Counted from the stretch's first letter, positions 1-11,519 are shown. The stretch is 64,000 nt of DNA from Dactylorhiza incarnata (GCA_033032865.1 JAWHQI010000750.1:95144-159143); one strand, 5' to 3'. Translations and numbers: made by a program. The notes: generated by a model from the sequence alone, not told the origin.

Positions 1-1943
1 CCCATTCTTCCAGTGACCATACATGCTTTCATGGTCATACCTGTTGGAAGGGAGTAATACCTTTTGAAAGGTGGTTTGAGGCTTAGCCTTACCCCTGCTC
101 TTTTCTCCACTCCCTTCTCCTACTTCCATTTTATTGAATCCTAGTCCTCTCCTATTGGATTGAGAAGAGAAGGAGTCAATAATAGGGAGCACAGATTTTG
201 GCTTGGAGAATTGAGCCACTAGGCTTCTTTCTTTCACAAGCTTCTCCTCAAGATCCTTGATGACCTTGTTCTTCAGGGATATATTGCTCAGATGGGTGAT
301 AGTTATCCCCTTCAGATGGCTAATTTCCCTATACATCTAATTCATCTTGGTAGAAGATTCAGTGCATTCTTGTTTTTCCATCTTAAGGGAATCTATCTCT
401 TGCGCTTGCCTTTGGCTAGCTTTTTGCTCCTTTTTAGAGCTTCCAAGAGAGCATCATACTTGTCAATCAATTGATTGACATATACCTCACCTTCTGAATC
501 ACTTCCACCAATTGATGAAGGTGCTCCAGATTCTGGGCCAGTCTCATAATCAGAAGAGGATAAGGAATGAATTAATACCTGTTCATTTTCTGAGATGTTC
601 CGACTGTCCTCATCATCAGTGATGGACATTAGGCCTAGCTGAACATTGTCCTCTTCATCCTCCTCTATATCACTATCTGAGTGTGATAGAGGGGCCCTGA
701 CTCCAACCTTGGAAGCAGGATAATCTTCATCTTCTTCTACTACAAACAGCCCCATGTAGGCTTCTTCTTCATTCTCTGAATTTGAATTTGAGGATTCAGA
801 TTCACTCCAGCTTTTTCCTTTCTTTGCTAGGAAGGATTTTTCACCCTTCCTATCCTTTTGGTGATGGTGCTTCTTGTCACCTTTCTCCTTTCTTTTGGCT
901 GGACAGTTAGCTGTGACATGTCCAGGTTTGCTGCAGCAATAACAAATAATGTTATTTGAAATATGTTTACTGGATTTGGAATTATACCTGTCACCCTTTG
1001 GGTGCTGTCTTTCAGATTTCCTGTGGTCTTTATTGGAGTGTGATGAGGAGGAGAACTTGTTCTTCCATTGCTTCCTCCTCCTCATCTTCTTGAACTGCCT
1101 TGAGAAGGCAGCAAACTCTTCATCAGAAGAAGAGCTATCTTTGGAGCTGATTTCAGATTTTTCAGATTCAGCACTTCTCCTTGGAGGAGACACCATCCTG
1201 CCCTTGCTTTTCTTGGAGCTGTCAGCTTTGAGAGCTACAGATTTCTCCCTTGCCTGAGCCCTTGTTGAGGTGTCCTCTTCCTTTCTTGCAGACAACTGCA
1301 TCTCATAAGAGAGCAGCTTACCAAACAGTGTGTGAGTGGGAGTTTCACCTAGTTTGTCTACCTCCCTTATGGCACAAATATTTGTGTCCCAATCTATAGT
1401 TAGAGATCTAAGGAACTTGTCATTCAGCTCATAATCACTGAAAACTCTCTCATATGTTCTCAGCTCATTGTCTATTCTGAAGAACCTCTCATAGCACATA
1501 GAGATGCTCTCCTGGCTGAGCTGCCTGAAGGCTTCATACTCTTGGTTGAGGAGTGACTTTCTATCATCCCTCACTTCAGCTGTCCATTCCATATATATTA
1601 CTAATGTGTCCCATATTTCCTTGGCAGTAGTGCAGTGTACCAAGTTTTGAAATGTGGAATCATCAATAGCATTAACTATGATGTTTTGGGCTCTTTTGTC
1701 CATGGTGAACAATGCAAGTTCATCCTTGGTCAAGTCATTGAAGGTCTTGGCCACTCTCCTTGTTGGATCTATGGTGGAGGCAGTTTGAAAGGTGTAAGGC
1801 CCTCGCTTTACAATTATGTAGATCCTTGGATTAGATGCTTCCATAAACAATCTAACCCTTTGCTTCCATATGCCAAAGTTTTCTTTGTTGCATATGGGCA
1901 ACTTCATTGATCCCATCTCCTTCTGCAATCCAGAGGAAGCCAT
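1..1943 (-). pseudogene. gag: E1 gag polyprotein, frameshifted near its C-terminal part
   Basis: Structural Gag protein that packages element RNA in cytoplasmic particles. The open part runs 1943 to 393 (516 residues). It starts MASSGLQKEMGSMKLP; a UBN2/gag-like region (FGIWKQRVRLF, then AKEIWDTL) fills roughly residues 20-210. A CCHC zinc knuckle (CYCCSKPGHVTANC) lies near residue 340 and is followed by a long acidic Ser/Asp/Glu-rich tail. At about 395 the frame breaks: a +1 reading continues to the window edge as a Lys/Glu-rich, probably coiled-coil stretch, so the original protein was longer. A downstream protease would be expected but lies off-window. Overlapping plus-strand ORFs (949-1257, 1635-1910) are antisense shadows. 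Confidence 0.88.
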
Positions 1944-2004
1944 TAGATTATTAAGACTATTCCTTTATAGGATCTGGTCAGATAGTTATGTCCTTCTTGA
2001 CCAA

Positions 2005-2020
2005 CCTCCCTCTGATACCA
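2005..2020 (-). other. Primer-binding site of E1
   Basis: Minus strand reads TGGTATCAGAGGGAGG, complementary in its first part to the 3' end of initiator tRNA-Met, the normal primer of plant copia elements. It lies 2 nt from the LTR edge at 2023. Confidence 0.9.
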
Positions 2021-2022
2021 CT

Positions 2023-3388
2023 TGATAGTTTATATAGGATGTAGTATTAAACACCTAGAGGGGAGGGGGGGGGGGGGGGTGAATAGGTTTCTTTTGTTTT
2101 AGGCTTAGTGTTTTCTGATTTTAGGTTAGTAAATTATCAATCACAGAAAAACACAAAGAGATTTATAGAGGTTCCTCAAGACATGGTGTCTTGAGTAGTC
2201 CTCTTTCCCCCTTCACCTTTCTAACAATGAGTTAGACAAGGCCAACTTCTCCAAACTCAGCTCCAAGAGCTTACAACACAGATCCCTTAGGACCTCTCAG
2301 GTTTTCCTAAACCCTACCTCAGACACAGCAACCCTACCTCAGAGGAATCCACCTCCTACAGCTCAGACCACCTCCTGGTCCTACCTCAAGCTGACCTCTC
2401 AGCTCTACAACAGGCTAATCAGCCCTACCTCAGATCACACACTGATCCTACCCAGAGGAATCCTCCTCCTACAACTCAGGCTAATCAACCCTACCTCAGA
2501 TCACACACTGATCCTACCTCAGAGGAATCCTCCTCCTACAACTCAGGCCAATCAGCCTTACACCCTCAGGCAATAAAGCCCTACAGACTCAGAACCCAAA
2601 GGCTCCTACAGATGATATAATGAGGTTTACAGAATGAAAGAAGAAAGGATCAAGCCCGTTCTTCTTCTTCTTTTCAACTGATGTTGCAGACTTGAATCAG
2701 GGAGGAGAAGAGCAGCTCCAATTTGATTCTTCTTGATCAACACTTCAGATGAAGGACTGGATCTACTTGCTCTATCCTGAGATGAATCAAGATGAGCAAT
2801 CTCTTCTCCTTGCAGCCTTATGTAAGCTCAGTTCTTGGCTACCGACAATGGAACAGTACACTTCCGCTTCTTTGTGTGCTCAAGAGAAAGATTGATAGCA
2901 AAAGTTATTTTCTCAACCCTAACTTATTTCTCTTATACTCCTTTGATCTTCAACGAGTCTCAACCGTCCTTCTTACAGATATGGGAGTGATTGGTGGACC
3001 CCACAATGCCTTTCTACAGCTTGCGCCAAAAGCAGAACCCGCCAAATCACGTCTGAACTGTCTCAGCGGTTGTGCTGAGATGGTCAGCAGTCTCAGCGGT
3101 TGCTTCTGTCCCATCTCAGCGGATCCGCTGAGATAGACAGTTGTCTCAGCGGTTTCTTCTATTTGTAGCTCAGCTTGCCCAGATGCCTTCTCAGCTGCTC
3201 CTGGTCTTGTCTCAGCGGTTCAGCTGAGACAGAGAGCTTGTCTCAGCTGATCATACATTACACCATGGTGTGCCCTTGTCCTGCATACTTATGAGATAGA
3301 AATAGGGTTTATCAAATACAACTTGTACTTAGCATTGAGTGTGAGGACTCTTCAAATCAAGGGAACATTGAGGGTCATTTTCCCAACA
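2023..3388 (-). repeat. 5' LTR of E1 (1366 bp)
   Basis: TG...CA boundaries with the PBS at one side. On the plus strand it holds a G-tract hairpin (2053-2088), a perfect 9-bp-arm hairpin (2175-2195, arms CTCAAGACA/TGTCTTGAG), tandem CCTACCTCAGAGGAATCC-type repeats (about 2325-2565), and an array of TCTCAGCGG motifs in both orientations (about 3055-3245) that includes a perfect 22-bp palindrome at 3113-3134. The array lies in what would be U3. The ORF at 2792-3136 is not supported as a gene. Confidence 0.88.
2053..2088 (-). other. PBS-proximal G/C-tract hairpin, E1 copy
   Basis: ACCTA (2053-2057) pairs with TAGGT (2084-2088) around a G-rich loop of about 20 nt followed by TGAA. On the element RNA the loop is C-rich. 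The same arrangement, with different stem bases, recurs in every copia LTR in this window (see findings). Confidence 0.6.
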
Positions 3389-4577
3389 AACGTGGTGAAC
3401 CCCTCTGTTGGATTTGACTCCAATCCAGGAGATTTATGTCATCCTTTCTCAAGGGTTGCAATCAACTCTCTTTATCCTTAAGTGATCGATTCGAATTATG
3501 AGTCTCTCGACTACTAAATTACGAAAATAAGAGTGAGAATTATATATCGAAAATATAATCTCACTTCAATAAAATTAAGGATAAATCTTAAGCATTTCAA
3601 AGAAGTGAAGAAGAAGATCTAATTAATTCATTGCGAATATCATTCCTTGGATCATCTCGATCGAGTACTAATAGAAATTTAGATACTCATTGAGATTAAG
3701 GAATTAACAAAAATAAAAGAGAACATGATAAAATAAGAGGGAAATAAGAAGTTAAGAGAACTAATTTTATTGACTTGCAAATGAAAAGAAATACAAGCTA
3801 TTGAAATGAAAATTATAACTATTGGATTGAAAGTACAATTGCAAGAAAGAAAGAAAGATTACAAGAACTAATAAAAACATGAAAATAATACAAGAAATGA
3901 AGAATCTAACTCCTAAAAATTCGTCCCTTGAGTTGTAGAGGAGCTGGCTTTAAATAGGCTAAAATTTAAGGTTACACGCCCTTGGTCACGCCCGTGACCA
4001 AGGGCGTGTAAGGGGCGTGATCGATGCTGGTGCGGAGAGGGCGCCTTCTGGATTCAATATGGGCATTACGTGCGCGTCACGCCCGTGATCTTGGGTGTGT
4101 AATCTTCAAAATGGCGCATGGAGGGATGCTTTCGGAGGGAAGTGGCGCGAGATGAGTCATGCCCGTGACTGGATGTCACGCCCTCGGTCACACCCGTGAC
4201 CGAGGGTGTGTAATTTTAATTGACATGGAGGCTGATCTGGCATGCTGGAAGCGGGTCATGGTCATGACATGGGTCACGCCTGTGACCTGAGGCGTGTACT
4301 TGACGAATTTTCACGGAATCAGCCCGAAGTGGCGGTGGCAGGGCTGGAACACATCTTGGGCTGTCACGCCCTTGGTCACGCCCATGACCTTGGGCGTGTA
4401 CTTTGGAGTTTTTTCTTATAAGTGCCCAAAAAAACTGAAAAACATAAAATGAGCTTAAGTTAGCTCATAGAAGTGAAAAGAAACAAATTAAAAGAGATAA
4501 TTCATATAAATTACATAAATTCATATTAAAATAGTATTAAAATTACACTAAAAGATGAGTTTGAAAAGTACTCATCA
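3389..4577 (-). repeat. Left (3') LTR of H, truncated by E1
   Basis: Ends CTCATCA at 4577 and is followed by the PPT. It contains an array (about 3973-4400) of long inverted repeats built on GTCACGCCCGTGAC; the best is a 38-bp hairpin at 3973-4010 with 18-bp perfect arms and a CC centre. The homologous right-LTR array (18033-18490) has the same layout with more C-to-T and G-to-A differences. Confidence 0.82.
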
Positions 4578-4592
4578 AACACCCCCATACTT
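4578..4592 (-). other. Polypurine tract of H
   Basis: Plus strand AACACCCCCATACTT, so the minus strand is purine-rich (AAGTATGGGGGTGTT) directly before the LTR start TGATGAGTAC. This is the expected plus-strand primer position. Confidence 0.7.
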
Positions 4593-5934
4593 GAGCTTTT
4601 GCTATTTCAGAGCAAAAGAATTACAAGACATCGATATTATTTTTAATTAACTAAGATTTCATTAAACCAAGAGTAAGTTAAAAGTAAATTCTAGGAATTT
4701 AAGAATTAAGTCATAAGTTATGATGATAATTTAAAAAAGGAATTTGTTTAGCTAACTACTTCTCAAGATAACTATTTAGCAACCGAAATTTTAGAAATTT
4801 TCAAACAAAATTAGATTGAAATTATGACACTCTAACATAAAAGAAACTTTAAGGAGAAGACACCTACCAAAATATTGCTCTCTAAATAATTTTATTTAGG
4901 AAATAGAATTAATAGAAATGGCTAGGGGTTGGTTTTATAAAAATGGCAAAATGAAGAGTCTTGGTTTGGAGGTGGTGAAATCTCACTCATAAATTCATGT
5001 TTGTATATGTTTAGGAAAATGATGAATTTTATTCTCTCATTCTCCATGCCATATAATTTTTTTTAATTCTCTTCAATCAAAAACCCAAAATATATATGTT
5101 TAGAAGTAATGAATTTGATCCTCTTACTTCATGACATATAATCTTTTAAACGATTTTGGGTGCATATGTTTAGGGGATAATGAATTTTATCATCTTATTC
5201 CCATGACATATGATCTTGTATTTTATTTGCCAAAAAAGGGCGAGGTAAAGAAATACTTTTAGTTTATAAATTAAACTATTTTGAGAGCAACTTTTTTTAG
5301 TGGAATGAAATTTCCTAAGATCTTAAAGTTAGCATAGATTGTAATAAAAATTTAGAGATGTTTAGTCAATTTACCACAAAGTGAAGCTATTTAGAATTAA
5401 AATGAGAATTAGTGCTAAATAGTTTCTCTAATCGAATTAAAACCATAAAATGTTTCTTAAAACTAAATTACTTCAAATTTAAATTTAACAAATTCTGATA
5501 AAATACAATATTAGCTAAATTAAAAATGTAAGAATACTTATAATCAAACCTCAAACTAGATTTCTAGAAAAATTAAAACGACAAGTAAGGATTTATATAT
5601 ATTTTTGAAAAATTCCTGGACTTTCCAAGGTCTACCCGGTGAAGGGCTCGCAAGGTACTAGGAGATACGATGGGATGATGGCCAAACCTCCCTTTCCAAG
5701 AATTTAGATTTTAATTTTTTTTCTTTTTTAAACAGAAATAAATACTAGAAAGCTACGCTACACCCCCATACTTAAAATTAAACATTGTCCATAATGTTTA
5801 AAACTAAGTATGAAGAACATGTGAAAGGAAAATGAGTAAAAAGAAAAATGCATGAAAGCTAATGATAAGCAAGGGGTGCCTCCTAAGAGCGCTTTCTTTT
5901 TCCCGTCTTTAAGTTAGACGGTTAGTGTTAGCTG
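4593..5934. other. Non-coding A/T-rich internal region of H
   Basis: No ORF I would defend. Typical LARD internal sequence with two or three repeats of a TATGTTTAG...ATGAATTT...CATGACATATAAT motif between about 5005 and 5215. At 5616-5700 it holds the first copy of an approximately 85-bp conserved module described separately. CACCCCCATACTTAAAATTA at 5760 resembles a second PPT-like tract. Confidence 0.6.
5616..5700. repeat. 85-bp conserved module, copy 1 (in H)
   Basis: Begins CTGGACTTTCCAAGG, contains GGTACTAGGAGATACGATGG and ends CTCCCTTTCCAAG. Related copies are at 7210-7296 (also H) and 27911-27998 (copia element C). Function unknown. Confidence 0.75.
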
Positions 5935-7080
5935 AACGGAAATTGAAAAGAGAAGTGCACAAATAACTCCCTTAATTCACATTCAGGTGAATGTGCCGAC
6001 GTCAGTCGCCTGACTACTCCCCCGTTTAACATGTGATTCTCCTTTTGTCCTTGAAATTGAATATGCAAATCCAAATCACCTATACATACCTGAGGTGATT
6101 TGGATTTATAAAGATGAGTGACATATGGATCATTAATTATTTGGGGTGGCAACGACTCTTCTTCAACCTAAAAATTATTAGTATATTGAGAATCACAAAT
6201 AAATGAGTCAGAAAATTTTTCGCAACGAGGAGGCGCTTGCAAAAATATATGATCAAGCTCCGGTTGTTCATTTTCTAAAATAAATTTTTCTTTAGAAGAA
6301 TCTAGTGCAATATCAAGCGGAATAAATTTTCGGACACAAAGTTGTTATGAATTTTAGGTGGAATAGAGGAATTTTGAGAAAATTCATGACAAACAAAAGA
6401 TGGCCCGGGTGGATTAAGGGAAGAAACTTGTTCTTCTTCTATTTCATCCGGTGTGCACATAACATGTAGATACTCTTGGTACAATAATATTTCTTCATTT
6501 TTGGTAAAATAAACTATGAGAGTACATGAAAAATCATGTTCCTCCATAACTAAATTTTCCAAAGACGAAGAAAAAGCACTAGAAGAAAGAAAATCTGCAT
6601 CTAAGTTTTGGGGAGGAGAATTAAAGTGAAATTGCGAGGATTCCCCAAAATTAGAGTACGACACTTGCGGCGCAAAAGATGAAGAACAAAAATTTGGATC
6701 TAAAGATTCATCTTCATCGCTCTGAAAACTATCCGGGTGACTTGCCACCAAGAATAATCTACTTCGGAGCTAGAAGAAAAATTATTAAAAACTGAAAAAT
6801 TATTCTCGTGAAGATTAGAAAAAATATTTGCATCAAAGTTGGTTAAATTATTTTCATGGAATGAGGAAAAATTATGATCGTAATTATTGTCAAAACTATT
6901 TGCATAAGATTGAGAAAAATCATTTTCATAATATAAATTTTGAGAATAAGAATAACATTCTTTCCTTTGATGAGGCGCACCATAATAATTGTAACTAATT
7001 TGGCGCTTTCGTGCGGCTTCCAAAAAATTAACTTTGTTTTGAAGCTCGACAACTCTTACGGCCAATTCAGATAACCTCAT
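5928..7080 (-). pseudogene. Low-complexity gag-position ORF of H, broken
   Basis: First ORF downstream of the PBS, so it occupies the gag position, but I do not recognise a gag domain. The N-terminus (7080 down) has a short heptad-like stretch (LSELAVRVVELQNKVNFLE), then an Asn/Phe/Ser/Asp/Tyr-rich low-complexity region with repeated HENN/NNF units, then an acidic Ser-rich part. Frames change near 6700-6750, where two ORFs overlap, and again before the C-terminal piece at 6152-5928 (DLDLHIQFQGQKEN). It could be a decayed nucleocapsid-like protein; function is unknown. Confidence 0.45.
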
Positions 7081-7209
7081 TTAATAAAAAGAAAATAATC
7101 TTCACTTAAATGAATGGAATTTTAGAGGGGGAATAAAGAAGAGAAATAATTTATCAACATATAAATAAAAATATATATATATATTTTTTAAAAATGGGTT
7201 AAATTAGTC

Positions 7210-7296
7210 CCGGACTTCCCGAGGTCTACCATGTGAAGGGTTCGCCGGGTACTAGGAGATGCGATGGGATGACAAGCCCAAATCTCCCTTTTCGAG
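7210..7296. repeat. 85-bp conserved module, copy 2 (in H)
   Basis: Begins CCGGACTTCCCGAGG, contains GGGTACTAGGAGATGCGATG and ends CTCCCTTTTCGAG. It lies between the H ORF start and the PBS, in the 5' leader of the element RNA (antisense to it as written). Confidence 0.75.
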
Positions 7297-7351
7297 AAGA
7301 AAGAGAACGATAAAATTAATAGATATTTCTTTTTTCGAAATATCAACCTAG

Positions 7352-7370
7352 TTCCCCGACAACGACGCCA
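7352..7370 (-). other. Primer-binding site of H (tRNA-Asp type)
   Basis: Minus strand TGGCGTCGTTGTCGGGGAA matches the widespread plant Ty3/gypsy PBS TGGCGCCGTTGTCGGGGA except for one C-to-T change. Nine nucleotides separate it from the LTR edge at 7380. Confidence 0.8.
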
Positions 7371-7571
7371 AAAACTTGGTGAGCACTGAAATTATATCCG
7401 CAAACGACAACGACAAGTTTACCGTATCGAAAGTAGTATAGGTTTATAAAACCAAGGTCGTATTAGACTCGGGGCAGTTGAGTACTCTTACTTCAATAAA
7501 ATCTCTATTATTTTATCAATTAAAACTTGGATTGGTTTTGCGAAAGGGAAATTAAAATAAAGATGAAACGA

Positions 7572-9257
7572 TGAAAGTGCACAGTGTGCCTCTGAGTATA
7601 CTCTAGAGGGGGGGGGGGGGGTGAATAGAGATTTAAAAATATTTCTATCCTATTTGTGCAAACACAATAAACACTAAGTATTGCGCTTCAACAATTCCAC
7701 ACACAGAATAAAATAAGTGCTATTAAGTAAAACAGTAAATCAGTAAAAGATATAAGACAGCACAGAAAATCACATCAAAGACACAAAGATTTTTATAGAG
7801 GTTTCCCAAAATGTGGGTACTCCTCTCTTCTACCACCTGGTAGGAATGCACAACCCGTGTCTGAGTCTTTTGATAATGAGACTCTTAGAACCAAAGATCT
7901 TTTGATAAGGAGATCTTGAACCACAGATCTTTTGATAAGGAGATCTTGAACCACAGATCTTTTGACAAGGAGATCTTGAACCACTGAATCCTTTGGAAGA
8001 GAAATTCTTAAAACTCTTTACAGTTGAGTTGAAGAGAGAAAGAATAGGAAGAAGTAAGAAGAAAAATTCTGTTCTCAGAATTCTATTGAAGCCTTCAACT
8101 TCTTTTCTTTTGCTGGATCTGCTAATGATGAACCATTGCTTATGAGTGTGATGATTTGCAAGGGTTATAAGCTTCAGATCCTTTATACTTTCTTCTGATT
8201 AAAATGTGGCTGCTATGTGATATTGATGAAGAGCAGCCTTCAGTTGTTCTGTTCTGAGAGAGAGAGAGAGAGCAGTTCTTGTTCTTCTGTCTTTTTTAGG
8301 GTTCCAGGAGAAAGAAGAAGGAAGCCCTAATCGATAAGCTCTGTAAAATGTGTTGATTGTGCTGCCGTTTTTTCTCACTACTATTCTTATTTATTGTCCA
8401 TGATTTGATTTGAATTCCTTTCCTCTTTTGGGTTGTCCTGAAAAGGTATTGGCTTGGAAAATTAATCTCTCTTCCTTCTTTTGTTCACGACCCATCTGCC
8501 AACTGTTTGAATCCTTTCCAAGAAAGCTTTTTCTGCCTTCTTGAATGCTCCTCTCCATTATAGGCAATAAACAAGCCGTTGTAGAACGGTCTTTAGTGTT
8601 GTAGGCCTTGAGAGAGAGATCCAAAATGACAGCTGAAAAGGTTTCTTTTTCAGACTGTATTCGACGTTGCGTCGATTTCTCTTTCTCTCTTATCGACGCA
8701 CCTTCGAGTTCTTGTAAGAGCAGCTTCGAATTCCTTCTTGCTCTGATTGAACCCCGATGTCGACGTTGCGTCGATTACTTATCGACATAACCGTCGAGTT
8801 GGAGGCTTGACTCTAAACTTCATCATCTGCGTCGAATTATAGTCGACATTACGTCGACTTCAGATGGCTTCGACAGATTCTTTCTTCTGTGTTGAGTTGA
8901 AATCGAAGCTACGTCGACTTCTAATGATACTTTGACATGCTTATTTCATCTACGTCGATATTCTTTCGACGTGGCGTCGACTTGATCTTCTTTAATAGAA
9001 AGGTAGAGTTGCTTGGACTTCTAGTCTAATTTACGTCGATATTAAGTTGAAGTTGCGTCGAATACTATTCGACGCAATTGTTAACTCAACCCAATTTATG
9101 CTTGTCTTGCTCTGGTCTTGACACTCCAAGTTGTGTGTGATATCCTAGGACATATAATGACCAAATTACCCTCACTATACAATGTGTAATTAAAACCTAA
9201 GAGTTAAAATCACTTTAGATAATTTGTTAAGTTAAATCCAAGGAGTTTTTCCCAACA
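7572..9257 (-). repeat. 3' LTR of A (1686 bp)
   Basis: Begins TGAAAGTGCACAG and ends TTTTTCCCAACA. Landmarks: G-tract hairpin (7601-7630), conserved TTTTTATAGAGG block (about 7790-7830), four tandem hairpin units TTTTGATAAGGAGA (7863-7985), and a dense CGTCGA/TCGACG array (about 8661-9075) in U3. ORFs 7793-7984 and 8391-8790 are translations of these repeats, not genes. Confidence 0.93.
7863..7985 (-). repeat. Tandem hairpin units in the A 3' LTR
   Basis: One GAGTCT...GAGACTC-type unit (its centre mutated to GATAATG) is followed by three AGATCTTTTGATAAGGAGATCT-type units about 30 bp apart (the last with GACAAGG). Each forms a 6-bp stem around a 10-nt loop. The right LTR repeats the set at 15865-15980. 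Confidence 0.75.
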
Positions 9258-9272
9258 ATCTCCCCCTATTTA
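9258..9272 (-). other. Polypurine tract of A
   Basis: Plus strand ATCTCCCCCTATTTA; the minus strand TAAATAGGGGGAGAT abuts the LTR start TGTTGGG. B has the same tract at 20231. Confidence 0.85.
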
Positions 9273-9487
9273 TCTTAACAAATTTTACAGATTGTTTTAA
9301 AGTGATTTTACACATTCTTTTACATAATCAGAATAACATACAAGACAACATAGACAGTAAAAGTATGATAGAATGAAATCACAGAATAATTCATACATTG
9401 TCAAATAAGTTATATTGTTCACCATAATTGTATCCACCAGATACTAGAAAAGTATTGAACTCATCTCAAAATTAGAGTACCCGGACC

Positions 9488-11300
9488 TTACTGTCCTCTA
9501 TCAGGAGTTTTCCTTTTTCTGGAAAAAACCTGTGGAATTACCTTCCTTGATGCAAACTTTAGAGGCTCATCTTCAGGAGACATTTCTGCTTCTTGATAGG
9601 TTTGATCATGTTCAGCAGTCTGAGCAGCCTACTTAACAATATTGGCAACCTCATTCAGCAGATCATCTCCATTAGGCTCCACCAGAGTAGAGGGAATTAC
9701 CTCCCCCTAGATCAATTCTCCAGTTGGCTCTTGAGCTGGTTCTTGAGGTGTTATAGGGAGCTCCCCTGATTTGGTACAATATTATCTTGAGAGATTAAGA
9801 GAGGCTCCCCCTGGTTCAGTGCTGCATCCTCAGCCAGCACTTCCTCTTCCAGATTCCCTTGAGGATTCTCTTGAGGCTCCCCCTGGACATTTGCATTTTG
9901 AAAGATAGTACTTTTATCAGGAGCTTCAACCTCATTTCCCTTTTCATGACCACTCATCTCTAGAGTAGGTATTTCCTCCTTCTGAATCTCCCCCTTCTTA
10001 ACCTTGCTGGAAAGTGAGGTTAAGAAATCCTTTGTCACCAAGGAGGAGAACATGAATTCTTTGAGACCCTGGAGAGTCCTCTTTGAATCAAGAATTTCAG
10101 ACTCCATTTGGGAGTACTTCCTCTCAAATCTTCTGGCTTGGCTGGCTAGTATGTCAGCAAATGTGCTGGAGGCCAAACCTACTGCCTCAGAAATTGCTTG
10201 CTTAATGTTGATGGAAGGGGTAGGTGTGGTAGACATAGGAGGTGGTGGTGGCAAGTTCTCTTGAGTATCCTCAAAGTCTTGGTGGATGGGAGAATTGAGT
10301 GGATAGACTTCTGGAGAAACATAGTATGATGGTGGTGATGGAGGAGCAGAATGAATGTCTGTGATGATAGTGGATGGTCGATGCTGAGGCAGGAGAGTAG
10401 GTTGAGGTGCAGAATTTGTGGGAGGAATGGATGGACTGGCCTGGTTGTACTGGGCTGGATCAACATTTAGATCAGCACCAGGTTGATTATCTGGTTGACT
10501 TGCTGGAGTTTCTTGAGGAAGAGTATTATCCCTTGGGGGATCTGATATATGTCTCTCTGAATCTTGAGGAGGGGGAGAAGGAGGAGGTGAAGTTGTTGCA
10601 GCTTGACCAGGCTTTAGGATTTGCCTGGTCCACTTAGAGAATATACCTATATTTATTCTCTTACCAGGCGAAATGGACACACCTTTGGACTTGCACACAC
10701 TAGGATAGTGGTGGAGTAATACTTGACTCATAATCCTCATGTATGCATTTTTTTTGTGAGCATATTTGTTCCCAATCATTCTCAGGAGGCATCTCCCCCA
10801 GTTTATCTTCTTCTGAAGAACTAGAATGCCCATTATTTGTAGTTGTTTCCTGGGAATGACACCATAGGCAGAGATCTTACATAGCAGCACCCTCCCTACT
10901 ATGTCAACAAGGAACCTATATTCCTCTCCAAGATCAATCTTCTACAGATTGATGGGCTTGTCCTTCTTGAAATGCATAATCTCTAGGACCCTTTTGATTT
11001 CTTCCCTGTTAGTTCATCTGAGTCATTTCCAGTTGTAAAATCAAATGTCTGATTCAGGAGTTCCTCTGTGATATGTATTTCTGTCTCAGAAATTTTTCCA
11101 TTGAGGGAGCCATCATCTCCTATCTGCGCAGTCTCTGTGAACACAGTAAGCTCTATTTCAAGTATCTTGCTCCTTATAGACATCACCTTCGTTAGCCCAG
11201 CTGCCTGAAATAAGCCAAGAATAGCTATGAAACTCTCTGCAGCTGCATTGAAGGAGTCGACATCCACATCAAAACCAGAGTTAATCTTTGGTGGAGCCAT
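9488..11300 (-). pseudogene. ORF2 of element A (pol-replacing protein), broken
   Basis: Unknown protein of about 600 residues in its original form. Order: globular N-terminal region starting MAPPKINSGFDVDVDSF; a second block RFLVDIVGRVLLCKISAYGV...SKWTRQILKPGQ; a Pro-rich linker (SPPPSPPP); a predicted coiled coil (FERKYSQMESEILDSKRTL); an acidic Gln/Glu tail; and a basic C-terminus ending FSRKRKTPDRGQ just before the stop at 9490-9488. The last segment lies beyond the annotated open frame (which ends at 9751) but is identified by alignment with B. Breaks: a 1-nt loss near 11007, a frame change near 9750 and two stops after it. General layout recalls plant putative transposon proteins, but I cannot assign a family. 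Confidence 0.7.
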
Positions 11301-11326
11301 TAAATTGTAAGTACCTGCAAACACAA

Positions 11327-11328
<2 letters not shown>

Positions 11329-11402
<74 letters not shown>
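11329..11402. repeat. (GA)n microsatellite in front of ORF2
   Basis: About 36 GA units immediately upstream of the ORF2 start in A; on the sense strand it is a (CT)n leader. B has only a short imperfect GAGAGAAAGAAAGAGA at the same place, so the tract expanded in A. The ORF 10983-11510 reads Ser-Leu repeats through it and is artefactual upstream of Met at 11300. Confidence 0.85.
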
Positions 11403-11406
<4 letters not shown>

Positions 11407-11519
11407 CACGAGAGAGCTGGAGAGAAGGAGAGCAAGAGAGCAAGGAGAGGAAAATTCGAAAGCTTAATGAATTCGACGTAGAAGTTGCTTAAAAGAATAC
11501 GATTCGTCACAACTTAGGG

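Larger units (their letters stand above)
1..3388 (-). mobile_element. Ty1/copia element E1, 5' portion (runs off the left edge)
   Basis: Read on the minus strand the order is LTR (3388 to 2023), a tRNA-Met-type PBS (2020 to 2005), then gag, so the element points left and its pol and 3' LTR lie outside the window. The LTR begins TGTTGGGAAAATG on the minus strand, a usual plant copia start. It sits inside the left LTR of element H: sequence resumes at 3389 with AACGTGGTGAACC, which in the uninterrupted right LTR of H lies at about 17454. AACGT (3389-3393) is therefore the expected TSD; the other copy is off-window. Confidence 0.9.

Noticed and set aside
5616..5700. The 85-bp module as a 5S rRNA-derived (Cassandra- or SINE3-like) sequence
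   Set aside because: GTACTAGGA...ATGGG resembles the 5S C box only with a 6-bp insertion, and the rest does not fit 5S; similarity is too weak to claim.
10983..11510. 175-residue ORF starting at 11510
   Set aside because: Upstream of Met at 11300 it reads Ser-Leu repeats through a (GA)n microsatellite; B and F conserve only the MAP(P)KIN start.
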